Shown: piece by piece, positions 46,700 to 57,072 of the stretch
Numbering within the stretch: position 1 is the stretch's first letter
Layout of the letters: every line of letters starts with the position of its first letter
Source of the DNA: Aspidapion aeneum
Taxonomy: Eukaryota; Arthropoda; Insecta; Coleoptera; Brentidae
Assembly (NCBI GenBank): GCA_963576565.1
Contig: OY755040.1
Location: forward strand, 21,311,543 to 21,375,542
Direction: 5' to 3'
Length of the DNA stretch: 64,000 nucleotides
Notes under the pieces: generated by a model
The model's database searches: none
What the model saw: the letters and a program-made list of their open reading frames with translations, nothing else
What the model was told of the DNA's origin: nothing
Position numbers and translations under genes: made by a program

Positions 46700-47530
46700 G
46701 GAATATTCTTATAAAAAAAGATATTAACTACTTTGTCCGTTCAGACCTCTGGTGTGACTATCTGTTTATCTACATTATAGCGAAGAAGCTTTTCCTTAAT
46801 AATCTTGGCTCCTTACCAACCTTTGTTGGTCAAAATAAGGCAGAGGTACTCTATCTAAAAATAAGCACAAAACTAATTACCAATAAGATCACTGACTGTC
46901 ATACCACCATCATATACAAATCACAGTCAGAGACAAAAAAAGAACAAATTGAAGTGGATCTACACAACTAAGAAAGGCTATCATAATCGCGTATCACGAA
47001 AACTCACCTCTTAAAACCAAAAGTGATTATCGTGGTATGTCTAGGTGGAACAACTCTCGTTTCAAAAAAAGAAAAGAGGTTAGACACCTATTCAATCAGG
47101 CGAAGGAGACGGTTAACTGGGAAAGCCACCGTGTCTCAGAAAAAGAAAAAATCAGAAGTGTCAAAATAGAGTCATCAAAGAGGTTCTGTCATGGGCTCAC
47201 TAAGCTTTCTGACACTACAATAATTTACAAAATTATGTCTAAAGAGCCAGCAGACAAACTTGGCGCAATAAAGCTCTCTGATGGTACCTTTACAAAATCT
47301 GAAAGGGAATCCCTGCAGGCACTGGTAAAACATCACATCCCAGGAAGCACACTCTTTGAAACCGAGTATGCTCCTTAGCAATTTACCCATGGATATCATT
47401 CAAAACAGGCGGACCGAAAGTTGCAAAATAAATTATAAACCCGATAAAAATGGCGTTTACGTCTTTTAAACCATAAAAATCTCCGGGCCTTGATGGCATT
47501 TAAGTGCAGTGGAAATTTCCTAAGCCGCTA
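46700..47530 (+). pseudogene. Dead LINE ORF2: endonuclease trace and start of reverse transcriptase
   Basis: The clearest part (47037-47378) reads RFKKRKEVRHLFNQAKETVNW, SSKRFCHGLTKLSDT, KIMSKEPADKLGAIKLSDGTF and ALVKHHIPGS. This is the linker preceding the reverse transcriptase in jockey/R1-type LINEs. It is followed by a broken KISGP-GWHL-like block near 47475 (normally KSPGPDGI). Earlier, 46715-46920 carries degraded endonuclease-like sequence. It stops before the catalytic aspartates, so it is inactive and 3'-truncated. Confidence 0.65.
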
Positions 47531-47539
47531 GACTAAATC

Positions 47540-49050
47540 GCTGGATCCTATATCCACCTAAACTTAACAGACATCTTAAAATAGCAAAAACATTTCCTAA
47601 ATTTGGGATACGTTAAATCATAACCATCTCTACCGTATCAAACAACCAAACCTCATAAAATGTGGAATATTGACAAAAAAACAATTACCTTGCTTTTTCA
47701 GAGTTATTATAATTTTGAAATATATATTTTGTTTTGTTTTTCAAGTAGTAAAAAACCATTATTTTTCACGCGGAACAAAAAATTGAATTAATGTAAAAGT
47801 AACCAGCTTTAAAATGCTTGTCTTTTTATTTCCGATTTACAAGACGACATTTTTTTCATAAAAAAAAGCCAAATTTTTTGCTGCTTGAAAAAAATAAAAA
47901 AAACTCCAATAAATTTCTTATAAAGAATGAGCTCTATAGGCCGTTCGAAGTATGTAATTAATCTTGCTGCTACTCGTTTGGATCGTCGACACGATGATAG
48001 CAAGTTATTAATCTCTTTGACATATTAAATGTCTGTTCGTTATAATTTCTCTATTAAATTTTATTAAGTTCCAAATAATTTTTCCTATAATAAAGTAGAA
48101 TTTATGGAGGTAATGTCAGGCGGAAACAAGGGGGGTGGAGAAGATCTTACTCCACCAAATCCCAAGCTATTCAGTTTTGACATACAGAATACATCTCATC
48201 GCAAGACAAAATGTGTAAAATACACACACTTAAGACTAGTAATCGATTTCCCCGTCCCACAAATGAAATGAAATTTTAAAAAAATGAACTTGGATCTTCA
48301 AAGCTGTAGTCACTTTGTGTAACTTCAGGAGTAATTCAACGTGATGTGCTATCCAAGTTGTTTTTAATATGATTCTCAAAAACGCATTTATTAGCACCAA
48401 ATCAACGCAGGCGGTTGATATTGGTGTTTGTAGTGGAGACTATCTTTGACTGAGACTGTAGTGCTTGATCTAGAGGATAAAAAACACTAACTAAAAATAA
48501 ATGAGTTAAAAAACAACTAGAGAAATGCTTATAATTTTCAGGTTCTTGGTTATAGTTTGGAACAAGTGGAGAAGTTTACATACAGGAAACAAAAACAAAA
48601 ATGCGCTATTACAGAGGAAATAAACAGATGATAATCAACGGAAATGTAGTCTTTTACGCTCATGAATTACTGCTCAAGTCAAAAATTCTAGCGCGATCTC
48701 TCAAACAAAAAAATCTACAAATTGAACTAAGTGGAACAGTCTGAAATTGGCAAAAATAAGGCAAGTTTTTGGCCCTAACTCCACAGCTTTTAAAATTAGT
48801 TAAAAATAAAAAGCCTAGTTTTAGAACAATTTTGTTTGTGATATCTGTTTTTTGACATTTTTAATAGGGACTCATTTATAACCCTTGAAAATGTCACGTA
48901 GATGGGCAGAGACGCGTTCGGTGCGAGATAGTAAAAAATATAAAAGTTTTAATTTTGAAACCTAGCCTTTTTAATTACCTTTGGATGTGAATGGAATTTA
49001 GATGAAAAATTTACCTCCCTTATGCCAAAAAAAATCTACACGATGATAAG
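47540..49050. other. Unannotated FAR intron sequence
   Basis: AT-rich. A minus-strand frame at 47809-48003 (SCRRSKRVAARLI) is unrecognised. No other feature seen. Confidence 0.4.
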
Positions 49051-49089
49051 TAGGCCGGTAACGACATACAAGTGCGTATCCTGGACACA

Positions 49090-49430
49090 TAAAAAGTACA
49101 GCTAAAAATATTTAAAAGAAAAATTCGTAAAATTTTTGGACCACTGCAAACAGAAGATGGCGTAAACATCGTGAGATTCGTCAAGGGTTGAAGATTAGCT
49201 TCAGGTTGGGACATGTACAGATAGTGGATGACGCAAAAACATTAACAAAAATAATGAAATGGAGACCTGCAGGAAGATGACTAAGTGGGGTTCTACAAAG
49301 AAGATGACGATGACATACATTAAGAATATGGGAATAAGAAGGTGGAGAGTGGAGAAGAATCATACCAGAGAGGGAGTTGTATCTCTACTTGAAGAAGAAG
49401 ATTATCTTGGATCTCAAATTATTGAAAATA
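49090..49430 (+). pseudogene. LINE C-terminal fragment
   Basis: Broken frames read KKIRKIFGPLQTEDGVNIVRF, then RLASGWDMYR-like (normally RLRWLGHVYR), and an NGDLQED tail (normally WRPAGRR-GRP), followed by RRWRVEKNHTREG. This is the region after the reverse transcriptase of the same LINE type as 35330-36660 (compare 36370-36600). Multiple stops. A short A-rich tail follows near 49450. Confidence 0.6.
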
Positions 49431-49849
49431 ACATCCTAAATGCCCACGGATAAAAAAAAATATATTTGATAAATAAAAATGGATTGGATATTTGTTTAAG
49501 CAGATTAAGCTAAATATGTGGTTAAATCAAGTTAATTATTTATTTCTGCCAAGCCTTAAAAAAAGTAATGTTTTGTTTAATCTAAGTAAAGCTTAATTTT
49601 TAATCAATAAACTTAGCATTCATTAGGAAATTCTACAATATACACTTGAGTCTAAACCAAAAAATTTTTTGTGACAAAACACAAAATTGATTTGATTTAA
49701 TTGCACAATGCATTTATTTATACCTCCGTCAAATTCCAAAGCCGTTTAGCTCACATACCTCCAATATATTTGGTACATGACTATGCACCTCATTTCGTCT
49801 CCAATATTTACAAGCTTCAACTGAAGAAATCTCTTTTGTTGGTAGTTAG

Positions 49850-50095
49850 TTGGCTCACTTTTTGAGGCGATAAAGTAAATCTTTTGAGGACTTGTGCCTT
49901 TTACGTTGTTTGGCAGGACATCCGCGGAGCAAATGTTCAGCTGTCTTTGATGCGATACTGTAGTTGTTATTGTTGACTTTACCTATTGCTTTAGAGTGAT
50001 ATTTTCCTGGGCAGTGTTCGGTAAGCAGTCCGACTACTAGTCTTAACTCGTTCCTGTTTATTTCTAGAAGCTGCTTAGACTACTTTGCTGAGTTG
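49850..50095 (-). pseudogene. LINE C-terminal fragment, minus strand
   Basis: Minus-strand reading: SKQLLEINRNELRLVVGLLT, EHCPGKYHSKAIGKV, and KTAEHLLRGCPA, with a stop at the end of LLYRLKK. The LLTGHC...H...ETAEHLLCECPA pattern is the post-RNase H tail of R1/jockey-type LINEs. The first cysteine pair is lost. It lies head-to-head with the plus-strand fragment at 50161. Confidence 0.6.
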
Positions 50096-50160
50096 GTTAT
50101 GAAATGTTTTGATTGTCTTTTTCACGGAGGTTGTCTCCAGTAAGACAATAACTTTTTGAC

Positions 50161-50560
50161 TTGAACAGGCGCTCTTGGGCGCTCTGGGAAGACACGGACG
50201 GAATGAGGCAAGTCAAGTTCCTTATCGGGGAGGTGAGCGCCTCCAGAGCGAGGTCTTTTCTCACACTTGAGAGTATGGATATAAGACTGGCGACAGGGCT
50301 CTTGACAGGATACTGTCGCCTTAATAAACACCTTAGCATTCTGGAAATCATTGAAGATTAGGAGTGTCGTTGGTGTATGGAAGACGAAGACTCCCCTTTA
50401 CATATCCTAACCAAGTGTCCTGCACTCGCCGCGATAAAACTGGCGCTTTTGTCAAGCTCTGTATATAAAAAGGCTTTTATCCGCAACAGTGTTTTGCCAC
50501 CCCTTCCTTGGTAAAGCTATCTGATTCCTCAATTTCGTCAGTGCCTTGATGTCGTGGTAC
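50161..50560 (+). pseudogene. LINE C-terminal fragment, plus strand
   Basis: Reads VKFLIGEVSASRARSFLTLE, IRLATGLLTGYCRLNKHL, SILEIIED, then a TAG (50359-50361), then ECRWCMEDEDSPLHILTKCPALA. The C-x2-C...H...C tail is complete here. A further stop lies near 50512. Same domain as 26034-26395 and 49850-50095 but from a different copy. Confidence 0.7.
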
Positions 50561-50677
50561 CAATATCAGTGTAATTTTGTAAGTAAGTTAGTCGTTTAAA
50601 GGCGAAGACTAAGCATCAAACCAGACTATAAAATTAATTTGTGCAGATAAACAAACTTTATGTTTAGAAAAACTCAC

Positions 50678-50932
50678 CTTGGTTTTCTACCAGTAAACAC
50701 CAAAAAAGAGTCCATCAAAAAGCCCGGAATATGATGTAGAGTAAAGGCCATGACTTTGTAGCATAGCCAGTTATTAATAAGACATAATCCAGGGCTCCAA
50801 ACTGCTTTTCTAAATGGCGGGAAATCACTTTTTGCAGCTATGTCTATATATTCACGAGTTGTAAGATATAACGGGCTTTTAGATCCAGAATAGTTTAGGA
50901 CACGGGGTGTATAGGGCGCTGAACCGTAGGCC
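50678..50932 (-). CDS. Fatty acyl-CoA reductase, middle visible exon (start of FAR_C domain)
   Basis: 255 bp: the first base G completes the split TG|G tryptophan codon of exon 55353-55545, then 84 codons, then AG of a split codon completed in exon 44844-45168. Content: APYTPRVLNYSGSKSPLYL (the variable YN-SS-NP segment), FPPFRKAVWSPGLCLINN (WYP-type motif that opens FAR_C) and FTLHHIPGFLMDSFLVFTG (hydrophobic, P-x-x-x-D type), ending GRKP. The acceptor is ATTTTAG with AG at 50933-50934. The donor is AAG|GTGAGT with GT at 50676-50677. No internal stop. The 4.4-kb intron upstream and 5.5-kb intron downstream are filled with transposon debris. Confidence 0.9.
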
Positions 50933-51720
50933 CTAAAATAGTATAATATGTTAAATATTAGTCATATAAAGCTTAGGTAGTGGCGGCTCCTTAATTAGGA
51001 AAGAAATAATTATTCTTTGAGTGGTTTTAACAAAAAAAACTTTATATAAACATAGGTCTGCAAATGCTTAGTTTTCGAGATATAGGTTGCTAAAATTTTA
51101 ATTTTTTGTTTGTTTTTCTGTATAACTCGTGCAGTTTTTGAGATGTTTAGCTCAAATCTGAAACTTGTATTTAACTATAAAACATACATCATTAGGCATG
51201 CCAAATTTTGGGAAAAAAACTACAGGGTGATACTTTTTCCGGGGTCACGCCCAATTTTTAAGTTAGCTAGAGTCATAAAAAAAGTTCTGCCGATTACAGC
51301 AATATTTCTTTGCTACCTGGTAAACATATCTTATAGCCAATTTAAAAAGTATAATTTGCGTCCCCCTCTTTCCCCCTCTTTTTTTAAATGGTTTTATTTT
51401 ACTTGACTCCGTATACTTGTTTCCATAACCATGTCTGTTTCAAATCTTGCGACAGCTATTTTAGATACTTTTTGATGAGCTAGAGACTTAAAACTTGGTA
51501 CATGTATCGAGTTTCGATGACAGTATAGCCTTGAAATTTTTTTATTAAAAAATAAAAATGTCGGATTTAAATTGGCGGACATCCCACTAAGCACAAAATC
51601 GTAAAAAACGTTAAATAAATGTTGAAAAAAAAAAGTTTTTTTTCTAGCACAAATTTGTGTTAAAATTAAGTCAACTTTTGACATTAAAAAAAACATGTTG
51701 CAAATCCTAACGAAATATAT
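50933..51720. other. FAR intron sequence with transposon traces
   Basis: An ACAGGGTGATACTTTTTCC terminus-like sequence lies at 51222. The part 51560-51690 (AAAATCGTAAAAAACGTTAA and CACAAATTTGTGTTAAAATT) is an inverse diverged copy of 12510-12620, so a dispersed repeat. No gene. Confidence 0.5.
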
Positions 51721-51787
51721 AGTTCCACTTCGGGTCACTGCATCCTGGAAGCCTGGCGTCTCCAGGATGCAGTGACCCTAGTTCCAC
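51721..51787. repeat. Perfect 18-bp hairpin flanked by 8-bp direct repeats
   Basis: Arms 51732-51749 (GGGTCACTGCATCCTGGA) and 51761-51778 are exact complements, with an 11-nt loop (AGCCTGGCGTC). The hairpin is flanked on both sides by AGTTCCAC (51721-51728 and 51780-51787). GC-rich against AT-rich surroundings. Possibly a very small insertion with target duplication; possibly a small structured RNA. Function unknown. Confidence 0.8.
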
Positions 51788-53009
51788 TACCAGAACGGGC
51801 CATCGCCATTTTTAGGTGCTTTTCGCTGCGAGTTCATACGAGTCGGTAGCAGATACGCTTTGTGCAATTTTGGTTAAAATATTTACCTTTTGTAGAAACA
51901 AACATGGCAAATTAAAAGCACAATTATTAATAATGATAGTGAATACATATTTGGATACGAATATACACCAGTTGTGTGGAAAAGATGGTATAGTTAAAGA
52001 ATAGCAAATATGTATGATGAAGCATCACAAAATTAGGTAAGAAAAGTAAACAAAAGTGAAAAATATGTTTTGTATGGAATATCGCATACCTACGTTACAG
52101 TTAATCAGACAGGGAATGCCACAATTCACCGCGAATGATTAGCCGCCGGACCTTAAGCCGCGTATTCATTTGAGGCAGAATTCGCAAGCCTCGCAGCGGG
52201 ACCAAACGAGTGCCTCGGAACGGGACCCCATCCGATCAGAGTGCGAATTTCAAACGAGCATTCAGTTGAATATTGTTTGCCTTGTATTTACTTGAGCATT
52301 AATGAGAACGAGAGCGAGGCACTTACTACAAAATTATTGTTTACATATAATTTTAAATTTTATTTTCAGAAGCTACGGATCCAAATTTCCTTTACTGAGT
52401 GTCGAGTTCACGAAAACCTCAACGGACTCTTGCTGCTCTGCTTTTCCAAAATAGAAAAATTTTATTTACATTATTTAAGTTACCTTATCTTTAGAGATAT
52501 TTAAAAAATATATATTTTTTCATTATTAAAAAACATTAATTTTTCAATGTTAGAAAAACATTTGTTTTTCACTGTTAAAAATCAATATTTTTTTAACGTT
52601 TGAAAAACATTTTAAAAAAACGTTATTAAAACATAAGATTATTTTTCTAACGTCAGAAAACGGGTTATTGAGCTTCTTTTTCACTATGAATTTGACGTTA
52701 GAACTAAGATCCAACCTAACGTTATGTTTCTAAATTAAACATTATTTTGACATTATTTAAATGTTTTTGTGTTTAGTGGGATGTTTATTTGTAATCCAAA
52801 TTTGCCTCAAATTCAAAAACTTGCACTGCTTAAGGCCACTCAATATTATTTTTGGTTCCTTAAAACAATAAAATGGCCGATCCAAAATGGCGGACTTTGT
52901 ATATTATGAGTCGATATGTATCTAAAACTACAGCAACGGAAGCAAGAGGTGACTATCCAAAAGCTCCACTAAAAGAAAAAAAAGTAAAATAACAAATGAT
53001 GAAATGGAT
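51788..53009. other. FAR intron sequence, unannotated
   Basis: 52500-52740 is a string of AT-rich imperfect inverted repeats (AAAAACATT...AATGTTTTT, AACGTT). The 87-residue plus frame at 52241-52504 is unrecognised. A short GC-richer patch lies at 52140-52240. Confidence 0.4.
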
Positions 53010-53400
53010 CTCGTTTTTGATCATCCTAAACAAGGTGGAGGCAATAGCAATGATGGAAATACAGCACGCAAATTTCTAAAAAAACCTGAGTTTGTTTCCA
53101 AAATATCCTAAAATATCGATAAAGGATTAATAGAAATATTTGCAAATATACCTTCAATCACTTCTTGTGGGCACTAGATTAACGAGGAAAAATTTTAAAA
53201 GTATGGTTTTGAAACAGCAGAAATAGAAATTTGCCTTGGATGGTTTAAAATGAGTGCTATCGTTCATAACTATTGCTGCATGGAGCTGATATAATAAAAT
53301 CGCTATTTTTGTCAGTAGGGCTACTGTCAGAAGATGTAATTGAGATGGGCCATCAAGAATATAAGAAATGCTGGTAGAGGATACCCTATTATGACCAATA
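53010..53400 (+). pseudogene. Broken copy of an insect multicopy protein of unknown function
   Basis: Frames on the plus strand read MDLVFDHPKQGGGNSNDGNT, ARKFLKKPEFVSKIS, stop, NIDKGLIEIFANIPSITSCG, YGFETAEIE, WFKMSAIVH and, after more stops, LLSEDVIE. The order GNTARKF...SCG...ETA...MP-TVH...LSE-A matches a transposon-associated gene family I recall from several arthropods; I cannot confirm it without a search. At least five stops or frameshifts. The D/E/K-rich continuation to ~53560 may be low complexity. Confidence 0.4.
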
Positions 53401-55352
53401 AGCGAAAAAAAAAAGGAGAAAAACTAATTAATAAAAGTGGTGTTTAGTGGAAATAAGAAAGGTAATGAAGATGGTAAAAAAAAGGATAATGATGATGGTA
53501 GCGATGATGATGATATGAATAATGAAGAAGATGCAGATACCGTAGATATGGATGTTTAATAATGTTAAGGAAAAAAATTTGCTCATTTTAAATACAGCAA
53601 TAAATATGTGTGCAATTGTGTTCTTTAATTAAAATACTTACCCTTAAATAACATTAATTGTGCATGTTTTTGCAACATAAGTATTAAATGAACTCCTCAT
53701 TAGCATTTCTGATCAGATTATCACATAAAATCGAATTTTAGATTTTTGGCGTCGTAAATTGTAATTTAGACCTTCTGTGCGTCGGCGTAGTCTCGTGCGC
53801 CCTCCGCGCAAAATTGTAACGAATATAGACGATACATTTTTGCTGTTAGGTTATACAGGGCTCGACTACGAACGTTTAGCCTTTATCAAAAGCGTATAAA
53901 AAAGGATGAACTTTTGGAAAGCAAGAAGTCAGTGAGGGACCAAAGATTTAGGAGCGTTTGCCGCTGTGACTCAAAATTTATTAATAGTTTTTTATTGCTA
54001 AACAGAAGCAATCAGAGTAAGATTTCCACTTTTAAAAGATGAAGAAATGGTCAATATTATTTATTTCGTTATTTTAGCTTTAATCAGGAAACATTAAATC
54101 GAGAAAAATTCAATTTTTGAATAAAAAAATTTTACACAATAACCTTGTTCTTTTATTAAAGTCGCGCTTAAATGCCGCTCAAGTGTTCGATCTCCTGGCG
54201 GCGACTCACAAATTCAAGTTGCTAAAAGTCACAATAAGCTAAGCAGGAAACAGAATGGGGGACAACATTTTTGGGGGTAGGAATGTACGACAGCCCTAAA
54301 CCTCTTGCCCCTCTACTGGTTTCAGTCTGCAGAAAAAAAATGTTTGTCGCGTTTTACTACTTCTTTTAAAATTTTATTTTTGCCCCTTAAATGGAGGGGC
54401 CATTCCTCTTGAAAAAAAAAAGTTGAAATGCGGTGTTTTGTTCATTGCAATTATTTAAGTTTTTAAAATAATTGAAAAATATTTTTTCAAATATGATGAA
54501 ATTACAAAAAATGCAATTGAATTACTAAAGTGTATTTGTAAAAAGCTATTTTGCTTTTCTTATTTAAAGCAATCCATTTCGTTTCGTACTGAATTTAAGG
54601 GGTTAGTTCGGAATGTATTACGAAGGAAGATGGCTCCTAAATGAAGCATTTTCACATTTTGTAAATTATGAAATTTTTTTATTTATTTTGCAAGTAGGAA
54701 ATTTATAATTAAGTTATTTTTTTGTTGTAATTAATTACACAATTTTCTAAGTACATTCCTGTAAAGTAATTTGTAATGTAATAGTTACTTTGTAAAGTAT
54801 TGGTTTCTAACTCTGGTTGGAAATAAATCGGTACACATAAATACCAAGAAATTTGTTATCCCCAAAGTTGAATTTGTGGAATATTTTGTTTGTGCGTGTA
54901 GTAACCTCCAATAACATTTTTGCCATGTTAGAAAGCTCTACCTGTACACTTAATTACAGATTCGTAGTATTGATTATTCGTCATACAGCTCAAATGATAT
55001 CTAAGAGATGGCGCTACAGCAATTAAAATTAAGGGGTTTTAAGGATTTTATGCATCGCCGTCTTTGGCCTACTCAGCCGGTAAGAGTAACGTCATTAGAT
55101 CGCGAAAAAAAAACATTTTCTTAAACTGCTAACTTGACAACAGCGCTAAACTATTTATCTCTCTTAGTGTCATTACTTTAAATAGCGATCCTACTGCAGT
55201 TCACGTATTTTTCAATGGCCACAAACGATCGTTGACGAACCCTGTATAAAACAAATTAGCTTAATCCTATAGTATAGTATAGTAATTTTGCTTAAAGTGT
55301 CTTATTAAGCGAAAAGTACGAAGTATTTTAAGAAAAATCCAATATAAGTTAC
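53401..55352. other. FAR intron sequence, unannotated
   Basis: AT-rich with no gene seen. CGAACCCTGTATAAAAC at 55236 resembles the ACAGGGT terminus in inverse. Confidence 0.45.
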
Positions 55353-55545
55353 CATTCGTTATGCACATCCCAAGCGAGAGATAGCAGAGCATTGATGGCC
55401 ATATCTCCCGGCACCGTGTCGGCCCTAATGTGCCCTTTCGCTCTTAGTACGCGCAAAATTCCGCAATGCTGCGATACCAGAATTCCCAGCGGCCCGTAAA
55501 GGTTGTCGGTCCAGCCCGGTAATGGCTCCGATACGCTGGAAGTGA
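55353..55545 (-). CDS. Fatty acyl-CoA reductase, first visible exon (end of NAD-binding domain)
   Basis: 193 bp on the minus strand, in frame from a split codon (G|TC valine) to a split codon (TG|G tryptophan). It encodes VTSSVSEPLPGWTDNLYG, PLGILVSQHCGILRVL and ADTVPGDMAINALLSLAW. These are the segments following the RPSIV motif of the Rossmann (NAD_binding_4) domain in FARs: EPxPGWxDNxxGPxG and DxVPVDxxxNxxxxAAW. Unusual points are G for the usual V in VPGD and S-rich VTSSVSEP. The acceptor is CATTTCAG with AG at 55546-55547; the donor is G|GTAACT. Codon use is GC-rich relative to the flanks. The preceding exon (active-site YxxxK) is not in the window. No stop or frameshift. Confidence 0.9.
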
Positions 55546-55749
55546 CTGAAATGAGAAAAAGGGGTAACAATTATTAACGAAATAGAGTATATTAGTGAGA
55601 GATTTACTCCCGATAAATAAAAATAAATTATGCAAAGTGTATTCAAAAATGTGGTCGCGAGATTTGTCTCACAAGCAGGTCATGTAGCACTAATTTTTTT
55701 GGAAGATCAAAGGACTGTTACTGCCGATTGGTAAATCACTATTTGTTTG

Positions 55750-55842
55750 CGAAACGTCATCGCTAAGCTTCAACAAACGAACCTTGAACAACGAATCACC
55801 CTTCACCAAGATAATGCAAGTTCGCACAAAGCACAACAAGTT
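55750..55842 (+). pseudogene. Short mariner-type transposase fragment
   Basis: The frame reads RNVIAKLQQTNLEQRITLHQ then DNASSHKAQQV and a stop. H-x-DNA-x-x-H is the motif around the second catalytic aspartate of mariner transposases. Only about 31 residues survive. It lies in the FAR intron on the opposite strand to FAR. Confidence 0.55.
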
Positions 55843-56460
55843 TGAGATTAATTTTTGTGGAGAATACTTCGAGAAACAACAAAGTTTTGAAAATTTAGCT
55901 ACTGCTTTAAGGTACCCGTCCATGAAGCGTATTTTCCGCGCGGAAAACCGCTGTCCACGTCCATGGAGCGTATCCTTCCGCGCGGATTTATTTTCAACGA
56001 ACCAGTATGTATACTGTGCATTAAATCACAGGGAGGCCAGTTTGCCACAACCTAACATCAAAACATTAATTTTCAAAGTTGTTTTTTCGGATATTTTTGG
56101 TATTTTTGTTAAAGTTAAAAACATTTATAAATATATATTTTAAACTAAATCATGCATCAATAACCTATATACATAGTCGAGGGTCTGGTGGTTTTGCAGA
56201 AGAACTCACCAAGAACTTTTAGAAATTTGATAGTTATCTGCCTCAACATGATATCATAATAAAATATCGAGTAACCTCAATGATATTAACACTATCTGAA
56301 GCATAGATTATCACTAACAGAGACAAGTCTAGTTTAGGCATTTATAAAGTTTTTCAACAATCTACCAAACAATTTAGAAACAGAAATAAACAACAAAAAA
56401 ATTAAATATTTAATTTTCTGTGTTTATCTAGCAAGGAATCATATACAATCTTGTCTCGTT
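55843..56460. other. FAR intron sequence with GC palindromes
   Basis: A direct repeat of ~28 bp (CCATGAAGCGTATTTTCCGC at 55920 and CCATGGAGCGTATCCTTCCGC at 55961) includes the 16-bp palindrome TTTTCCGCGCGGAAAA (55932-55947). Otherwise AT-rich. The 119-residue plus frame at 55784-56143 spans this and is not recognised. Confidence 0.5.
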
Positions 56461-56465
56461 ACAGG
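56461..56465. repeat. Target site duplication of BEL/Pao element, left
   Basis: ACAGG, repeated exactly at 63558-63562. A 5-bp duplication is usual for BEL/Pao integrases. Confidence 0.9.
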
Positions 56466-56878
56466 TGTGCGTGCAAGGGCTGAAAAATAACGGAATTTCC
56501 TTCGATAGGTCGCCGGTATTGGCTTCACAAGCACATTTAAAAATAATTGTCGGTATTGACGATTGAAAATGGAAAGTTACGATACATATGGAATTTTATA
56601 TGAAAAGGCACCTACCTCGGACTCTCTTGCAGCTCCAGTCGACGTTTAAACGTCCAGTTTTTTCACCTCAAATTCACTTTTTTCGGGAACGTGATTTTGC
56701 TAGTGTCTTGTTGTGACGGTGGTTCTTTGCGCTCTCATCGCGGCGCTGCTTGTCTTCCACGTGTCCGGTGCCGTGAAACCCCATATGCATATTTTAGACC
56801 GCGAAAATTTAAACTATTTTAAACGCGCAGAAAAGGAAAAGAAAATGAACATTAGGAAATTTCTTGCTTGCACCAACA
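56466..56878 (-). repeat. BEL/Pao 3' LTR
   Basis: 413 bp. Differs from the other LTR at GATTGAAA versus GATTCAAA, GACCGCG versus GAGCGCG and GAACATT versus GAAAATT. Contains the 14-bp palindrome GACGTTTAAACGTC (56641-56654). The coding strand just upstream of it is GGCGGCCGGAAAA, a weak polypurine tract. Confidence 0.95.
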
Positions 56879-57072
56879 TTTTCCGGCCGCCAAAACACGT
56901 GTGTTTTTACTTAGTTGAGAAAAGGAAAGGAAAAAAAAATATTCGCCTATTAGCAATTAAACGATACAATTTAACATTAACCCAAATATGCATTAGATAA
57001 TGCATGTAAATTAAAATTAAAAGAAAAGAAAAAATACTTAGAAAAAATTAAGAAAGAAAAGAAAATTTTGCC

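Noticed and set aside
55425..55646. Alternative minus-strand frames over the FAR exon
   Set aside because: They are other phases of the same DNA; only the phase giving EPLPGW...VPGD fits the splice sites and the FAR family.
56713..57000. 95-residue plus-strand frame as a gene
   Set aside because: It covers the 3' LTR antisense to the retrotransposon; its first part is duplicated in the other LTR.
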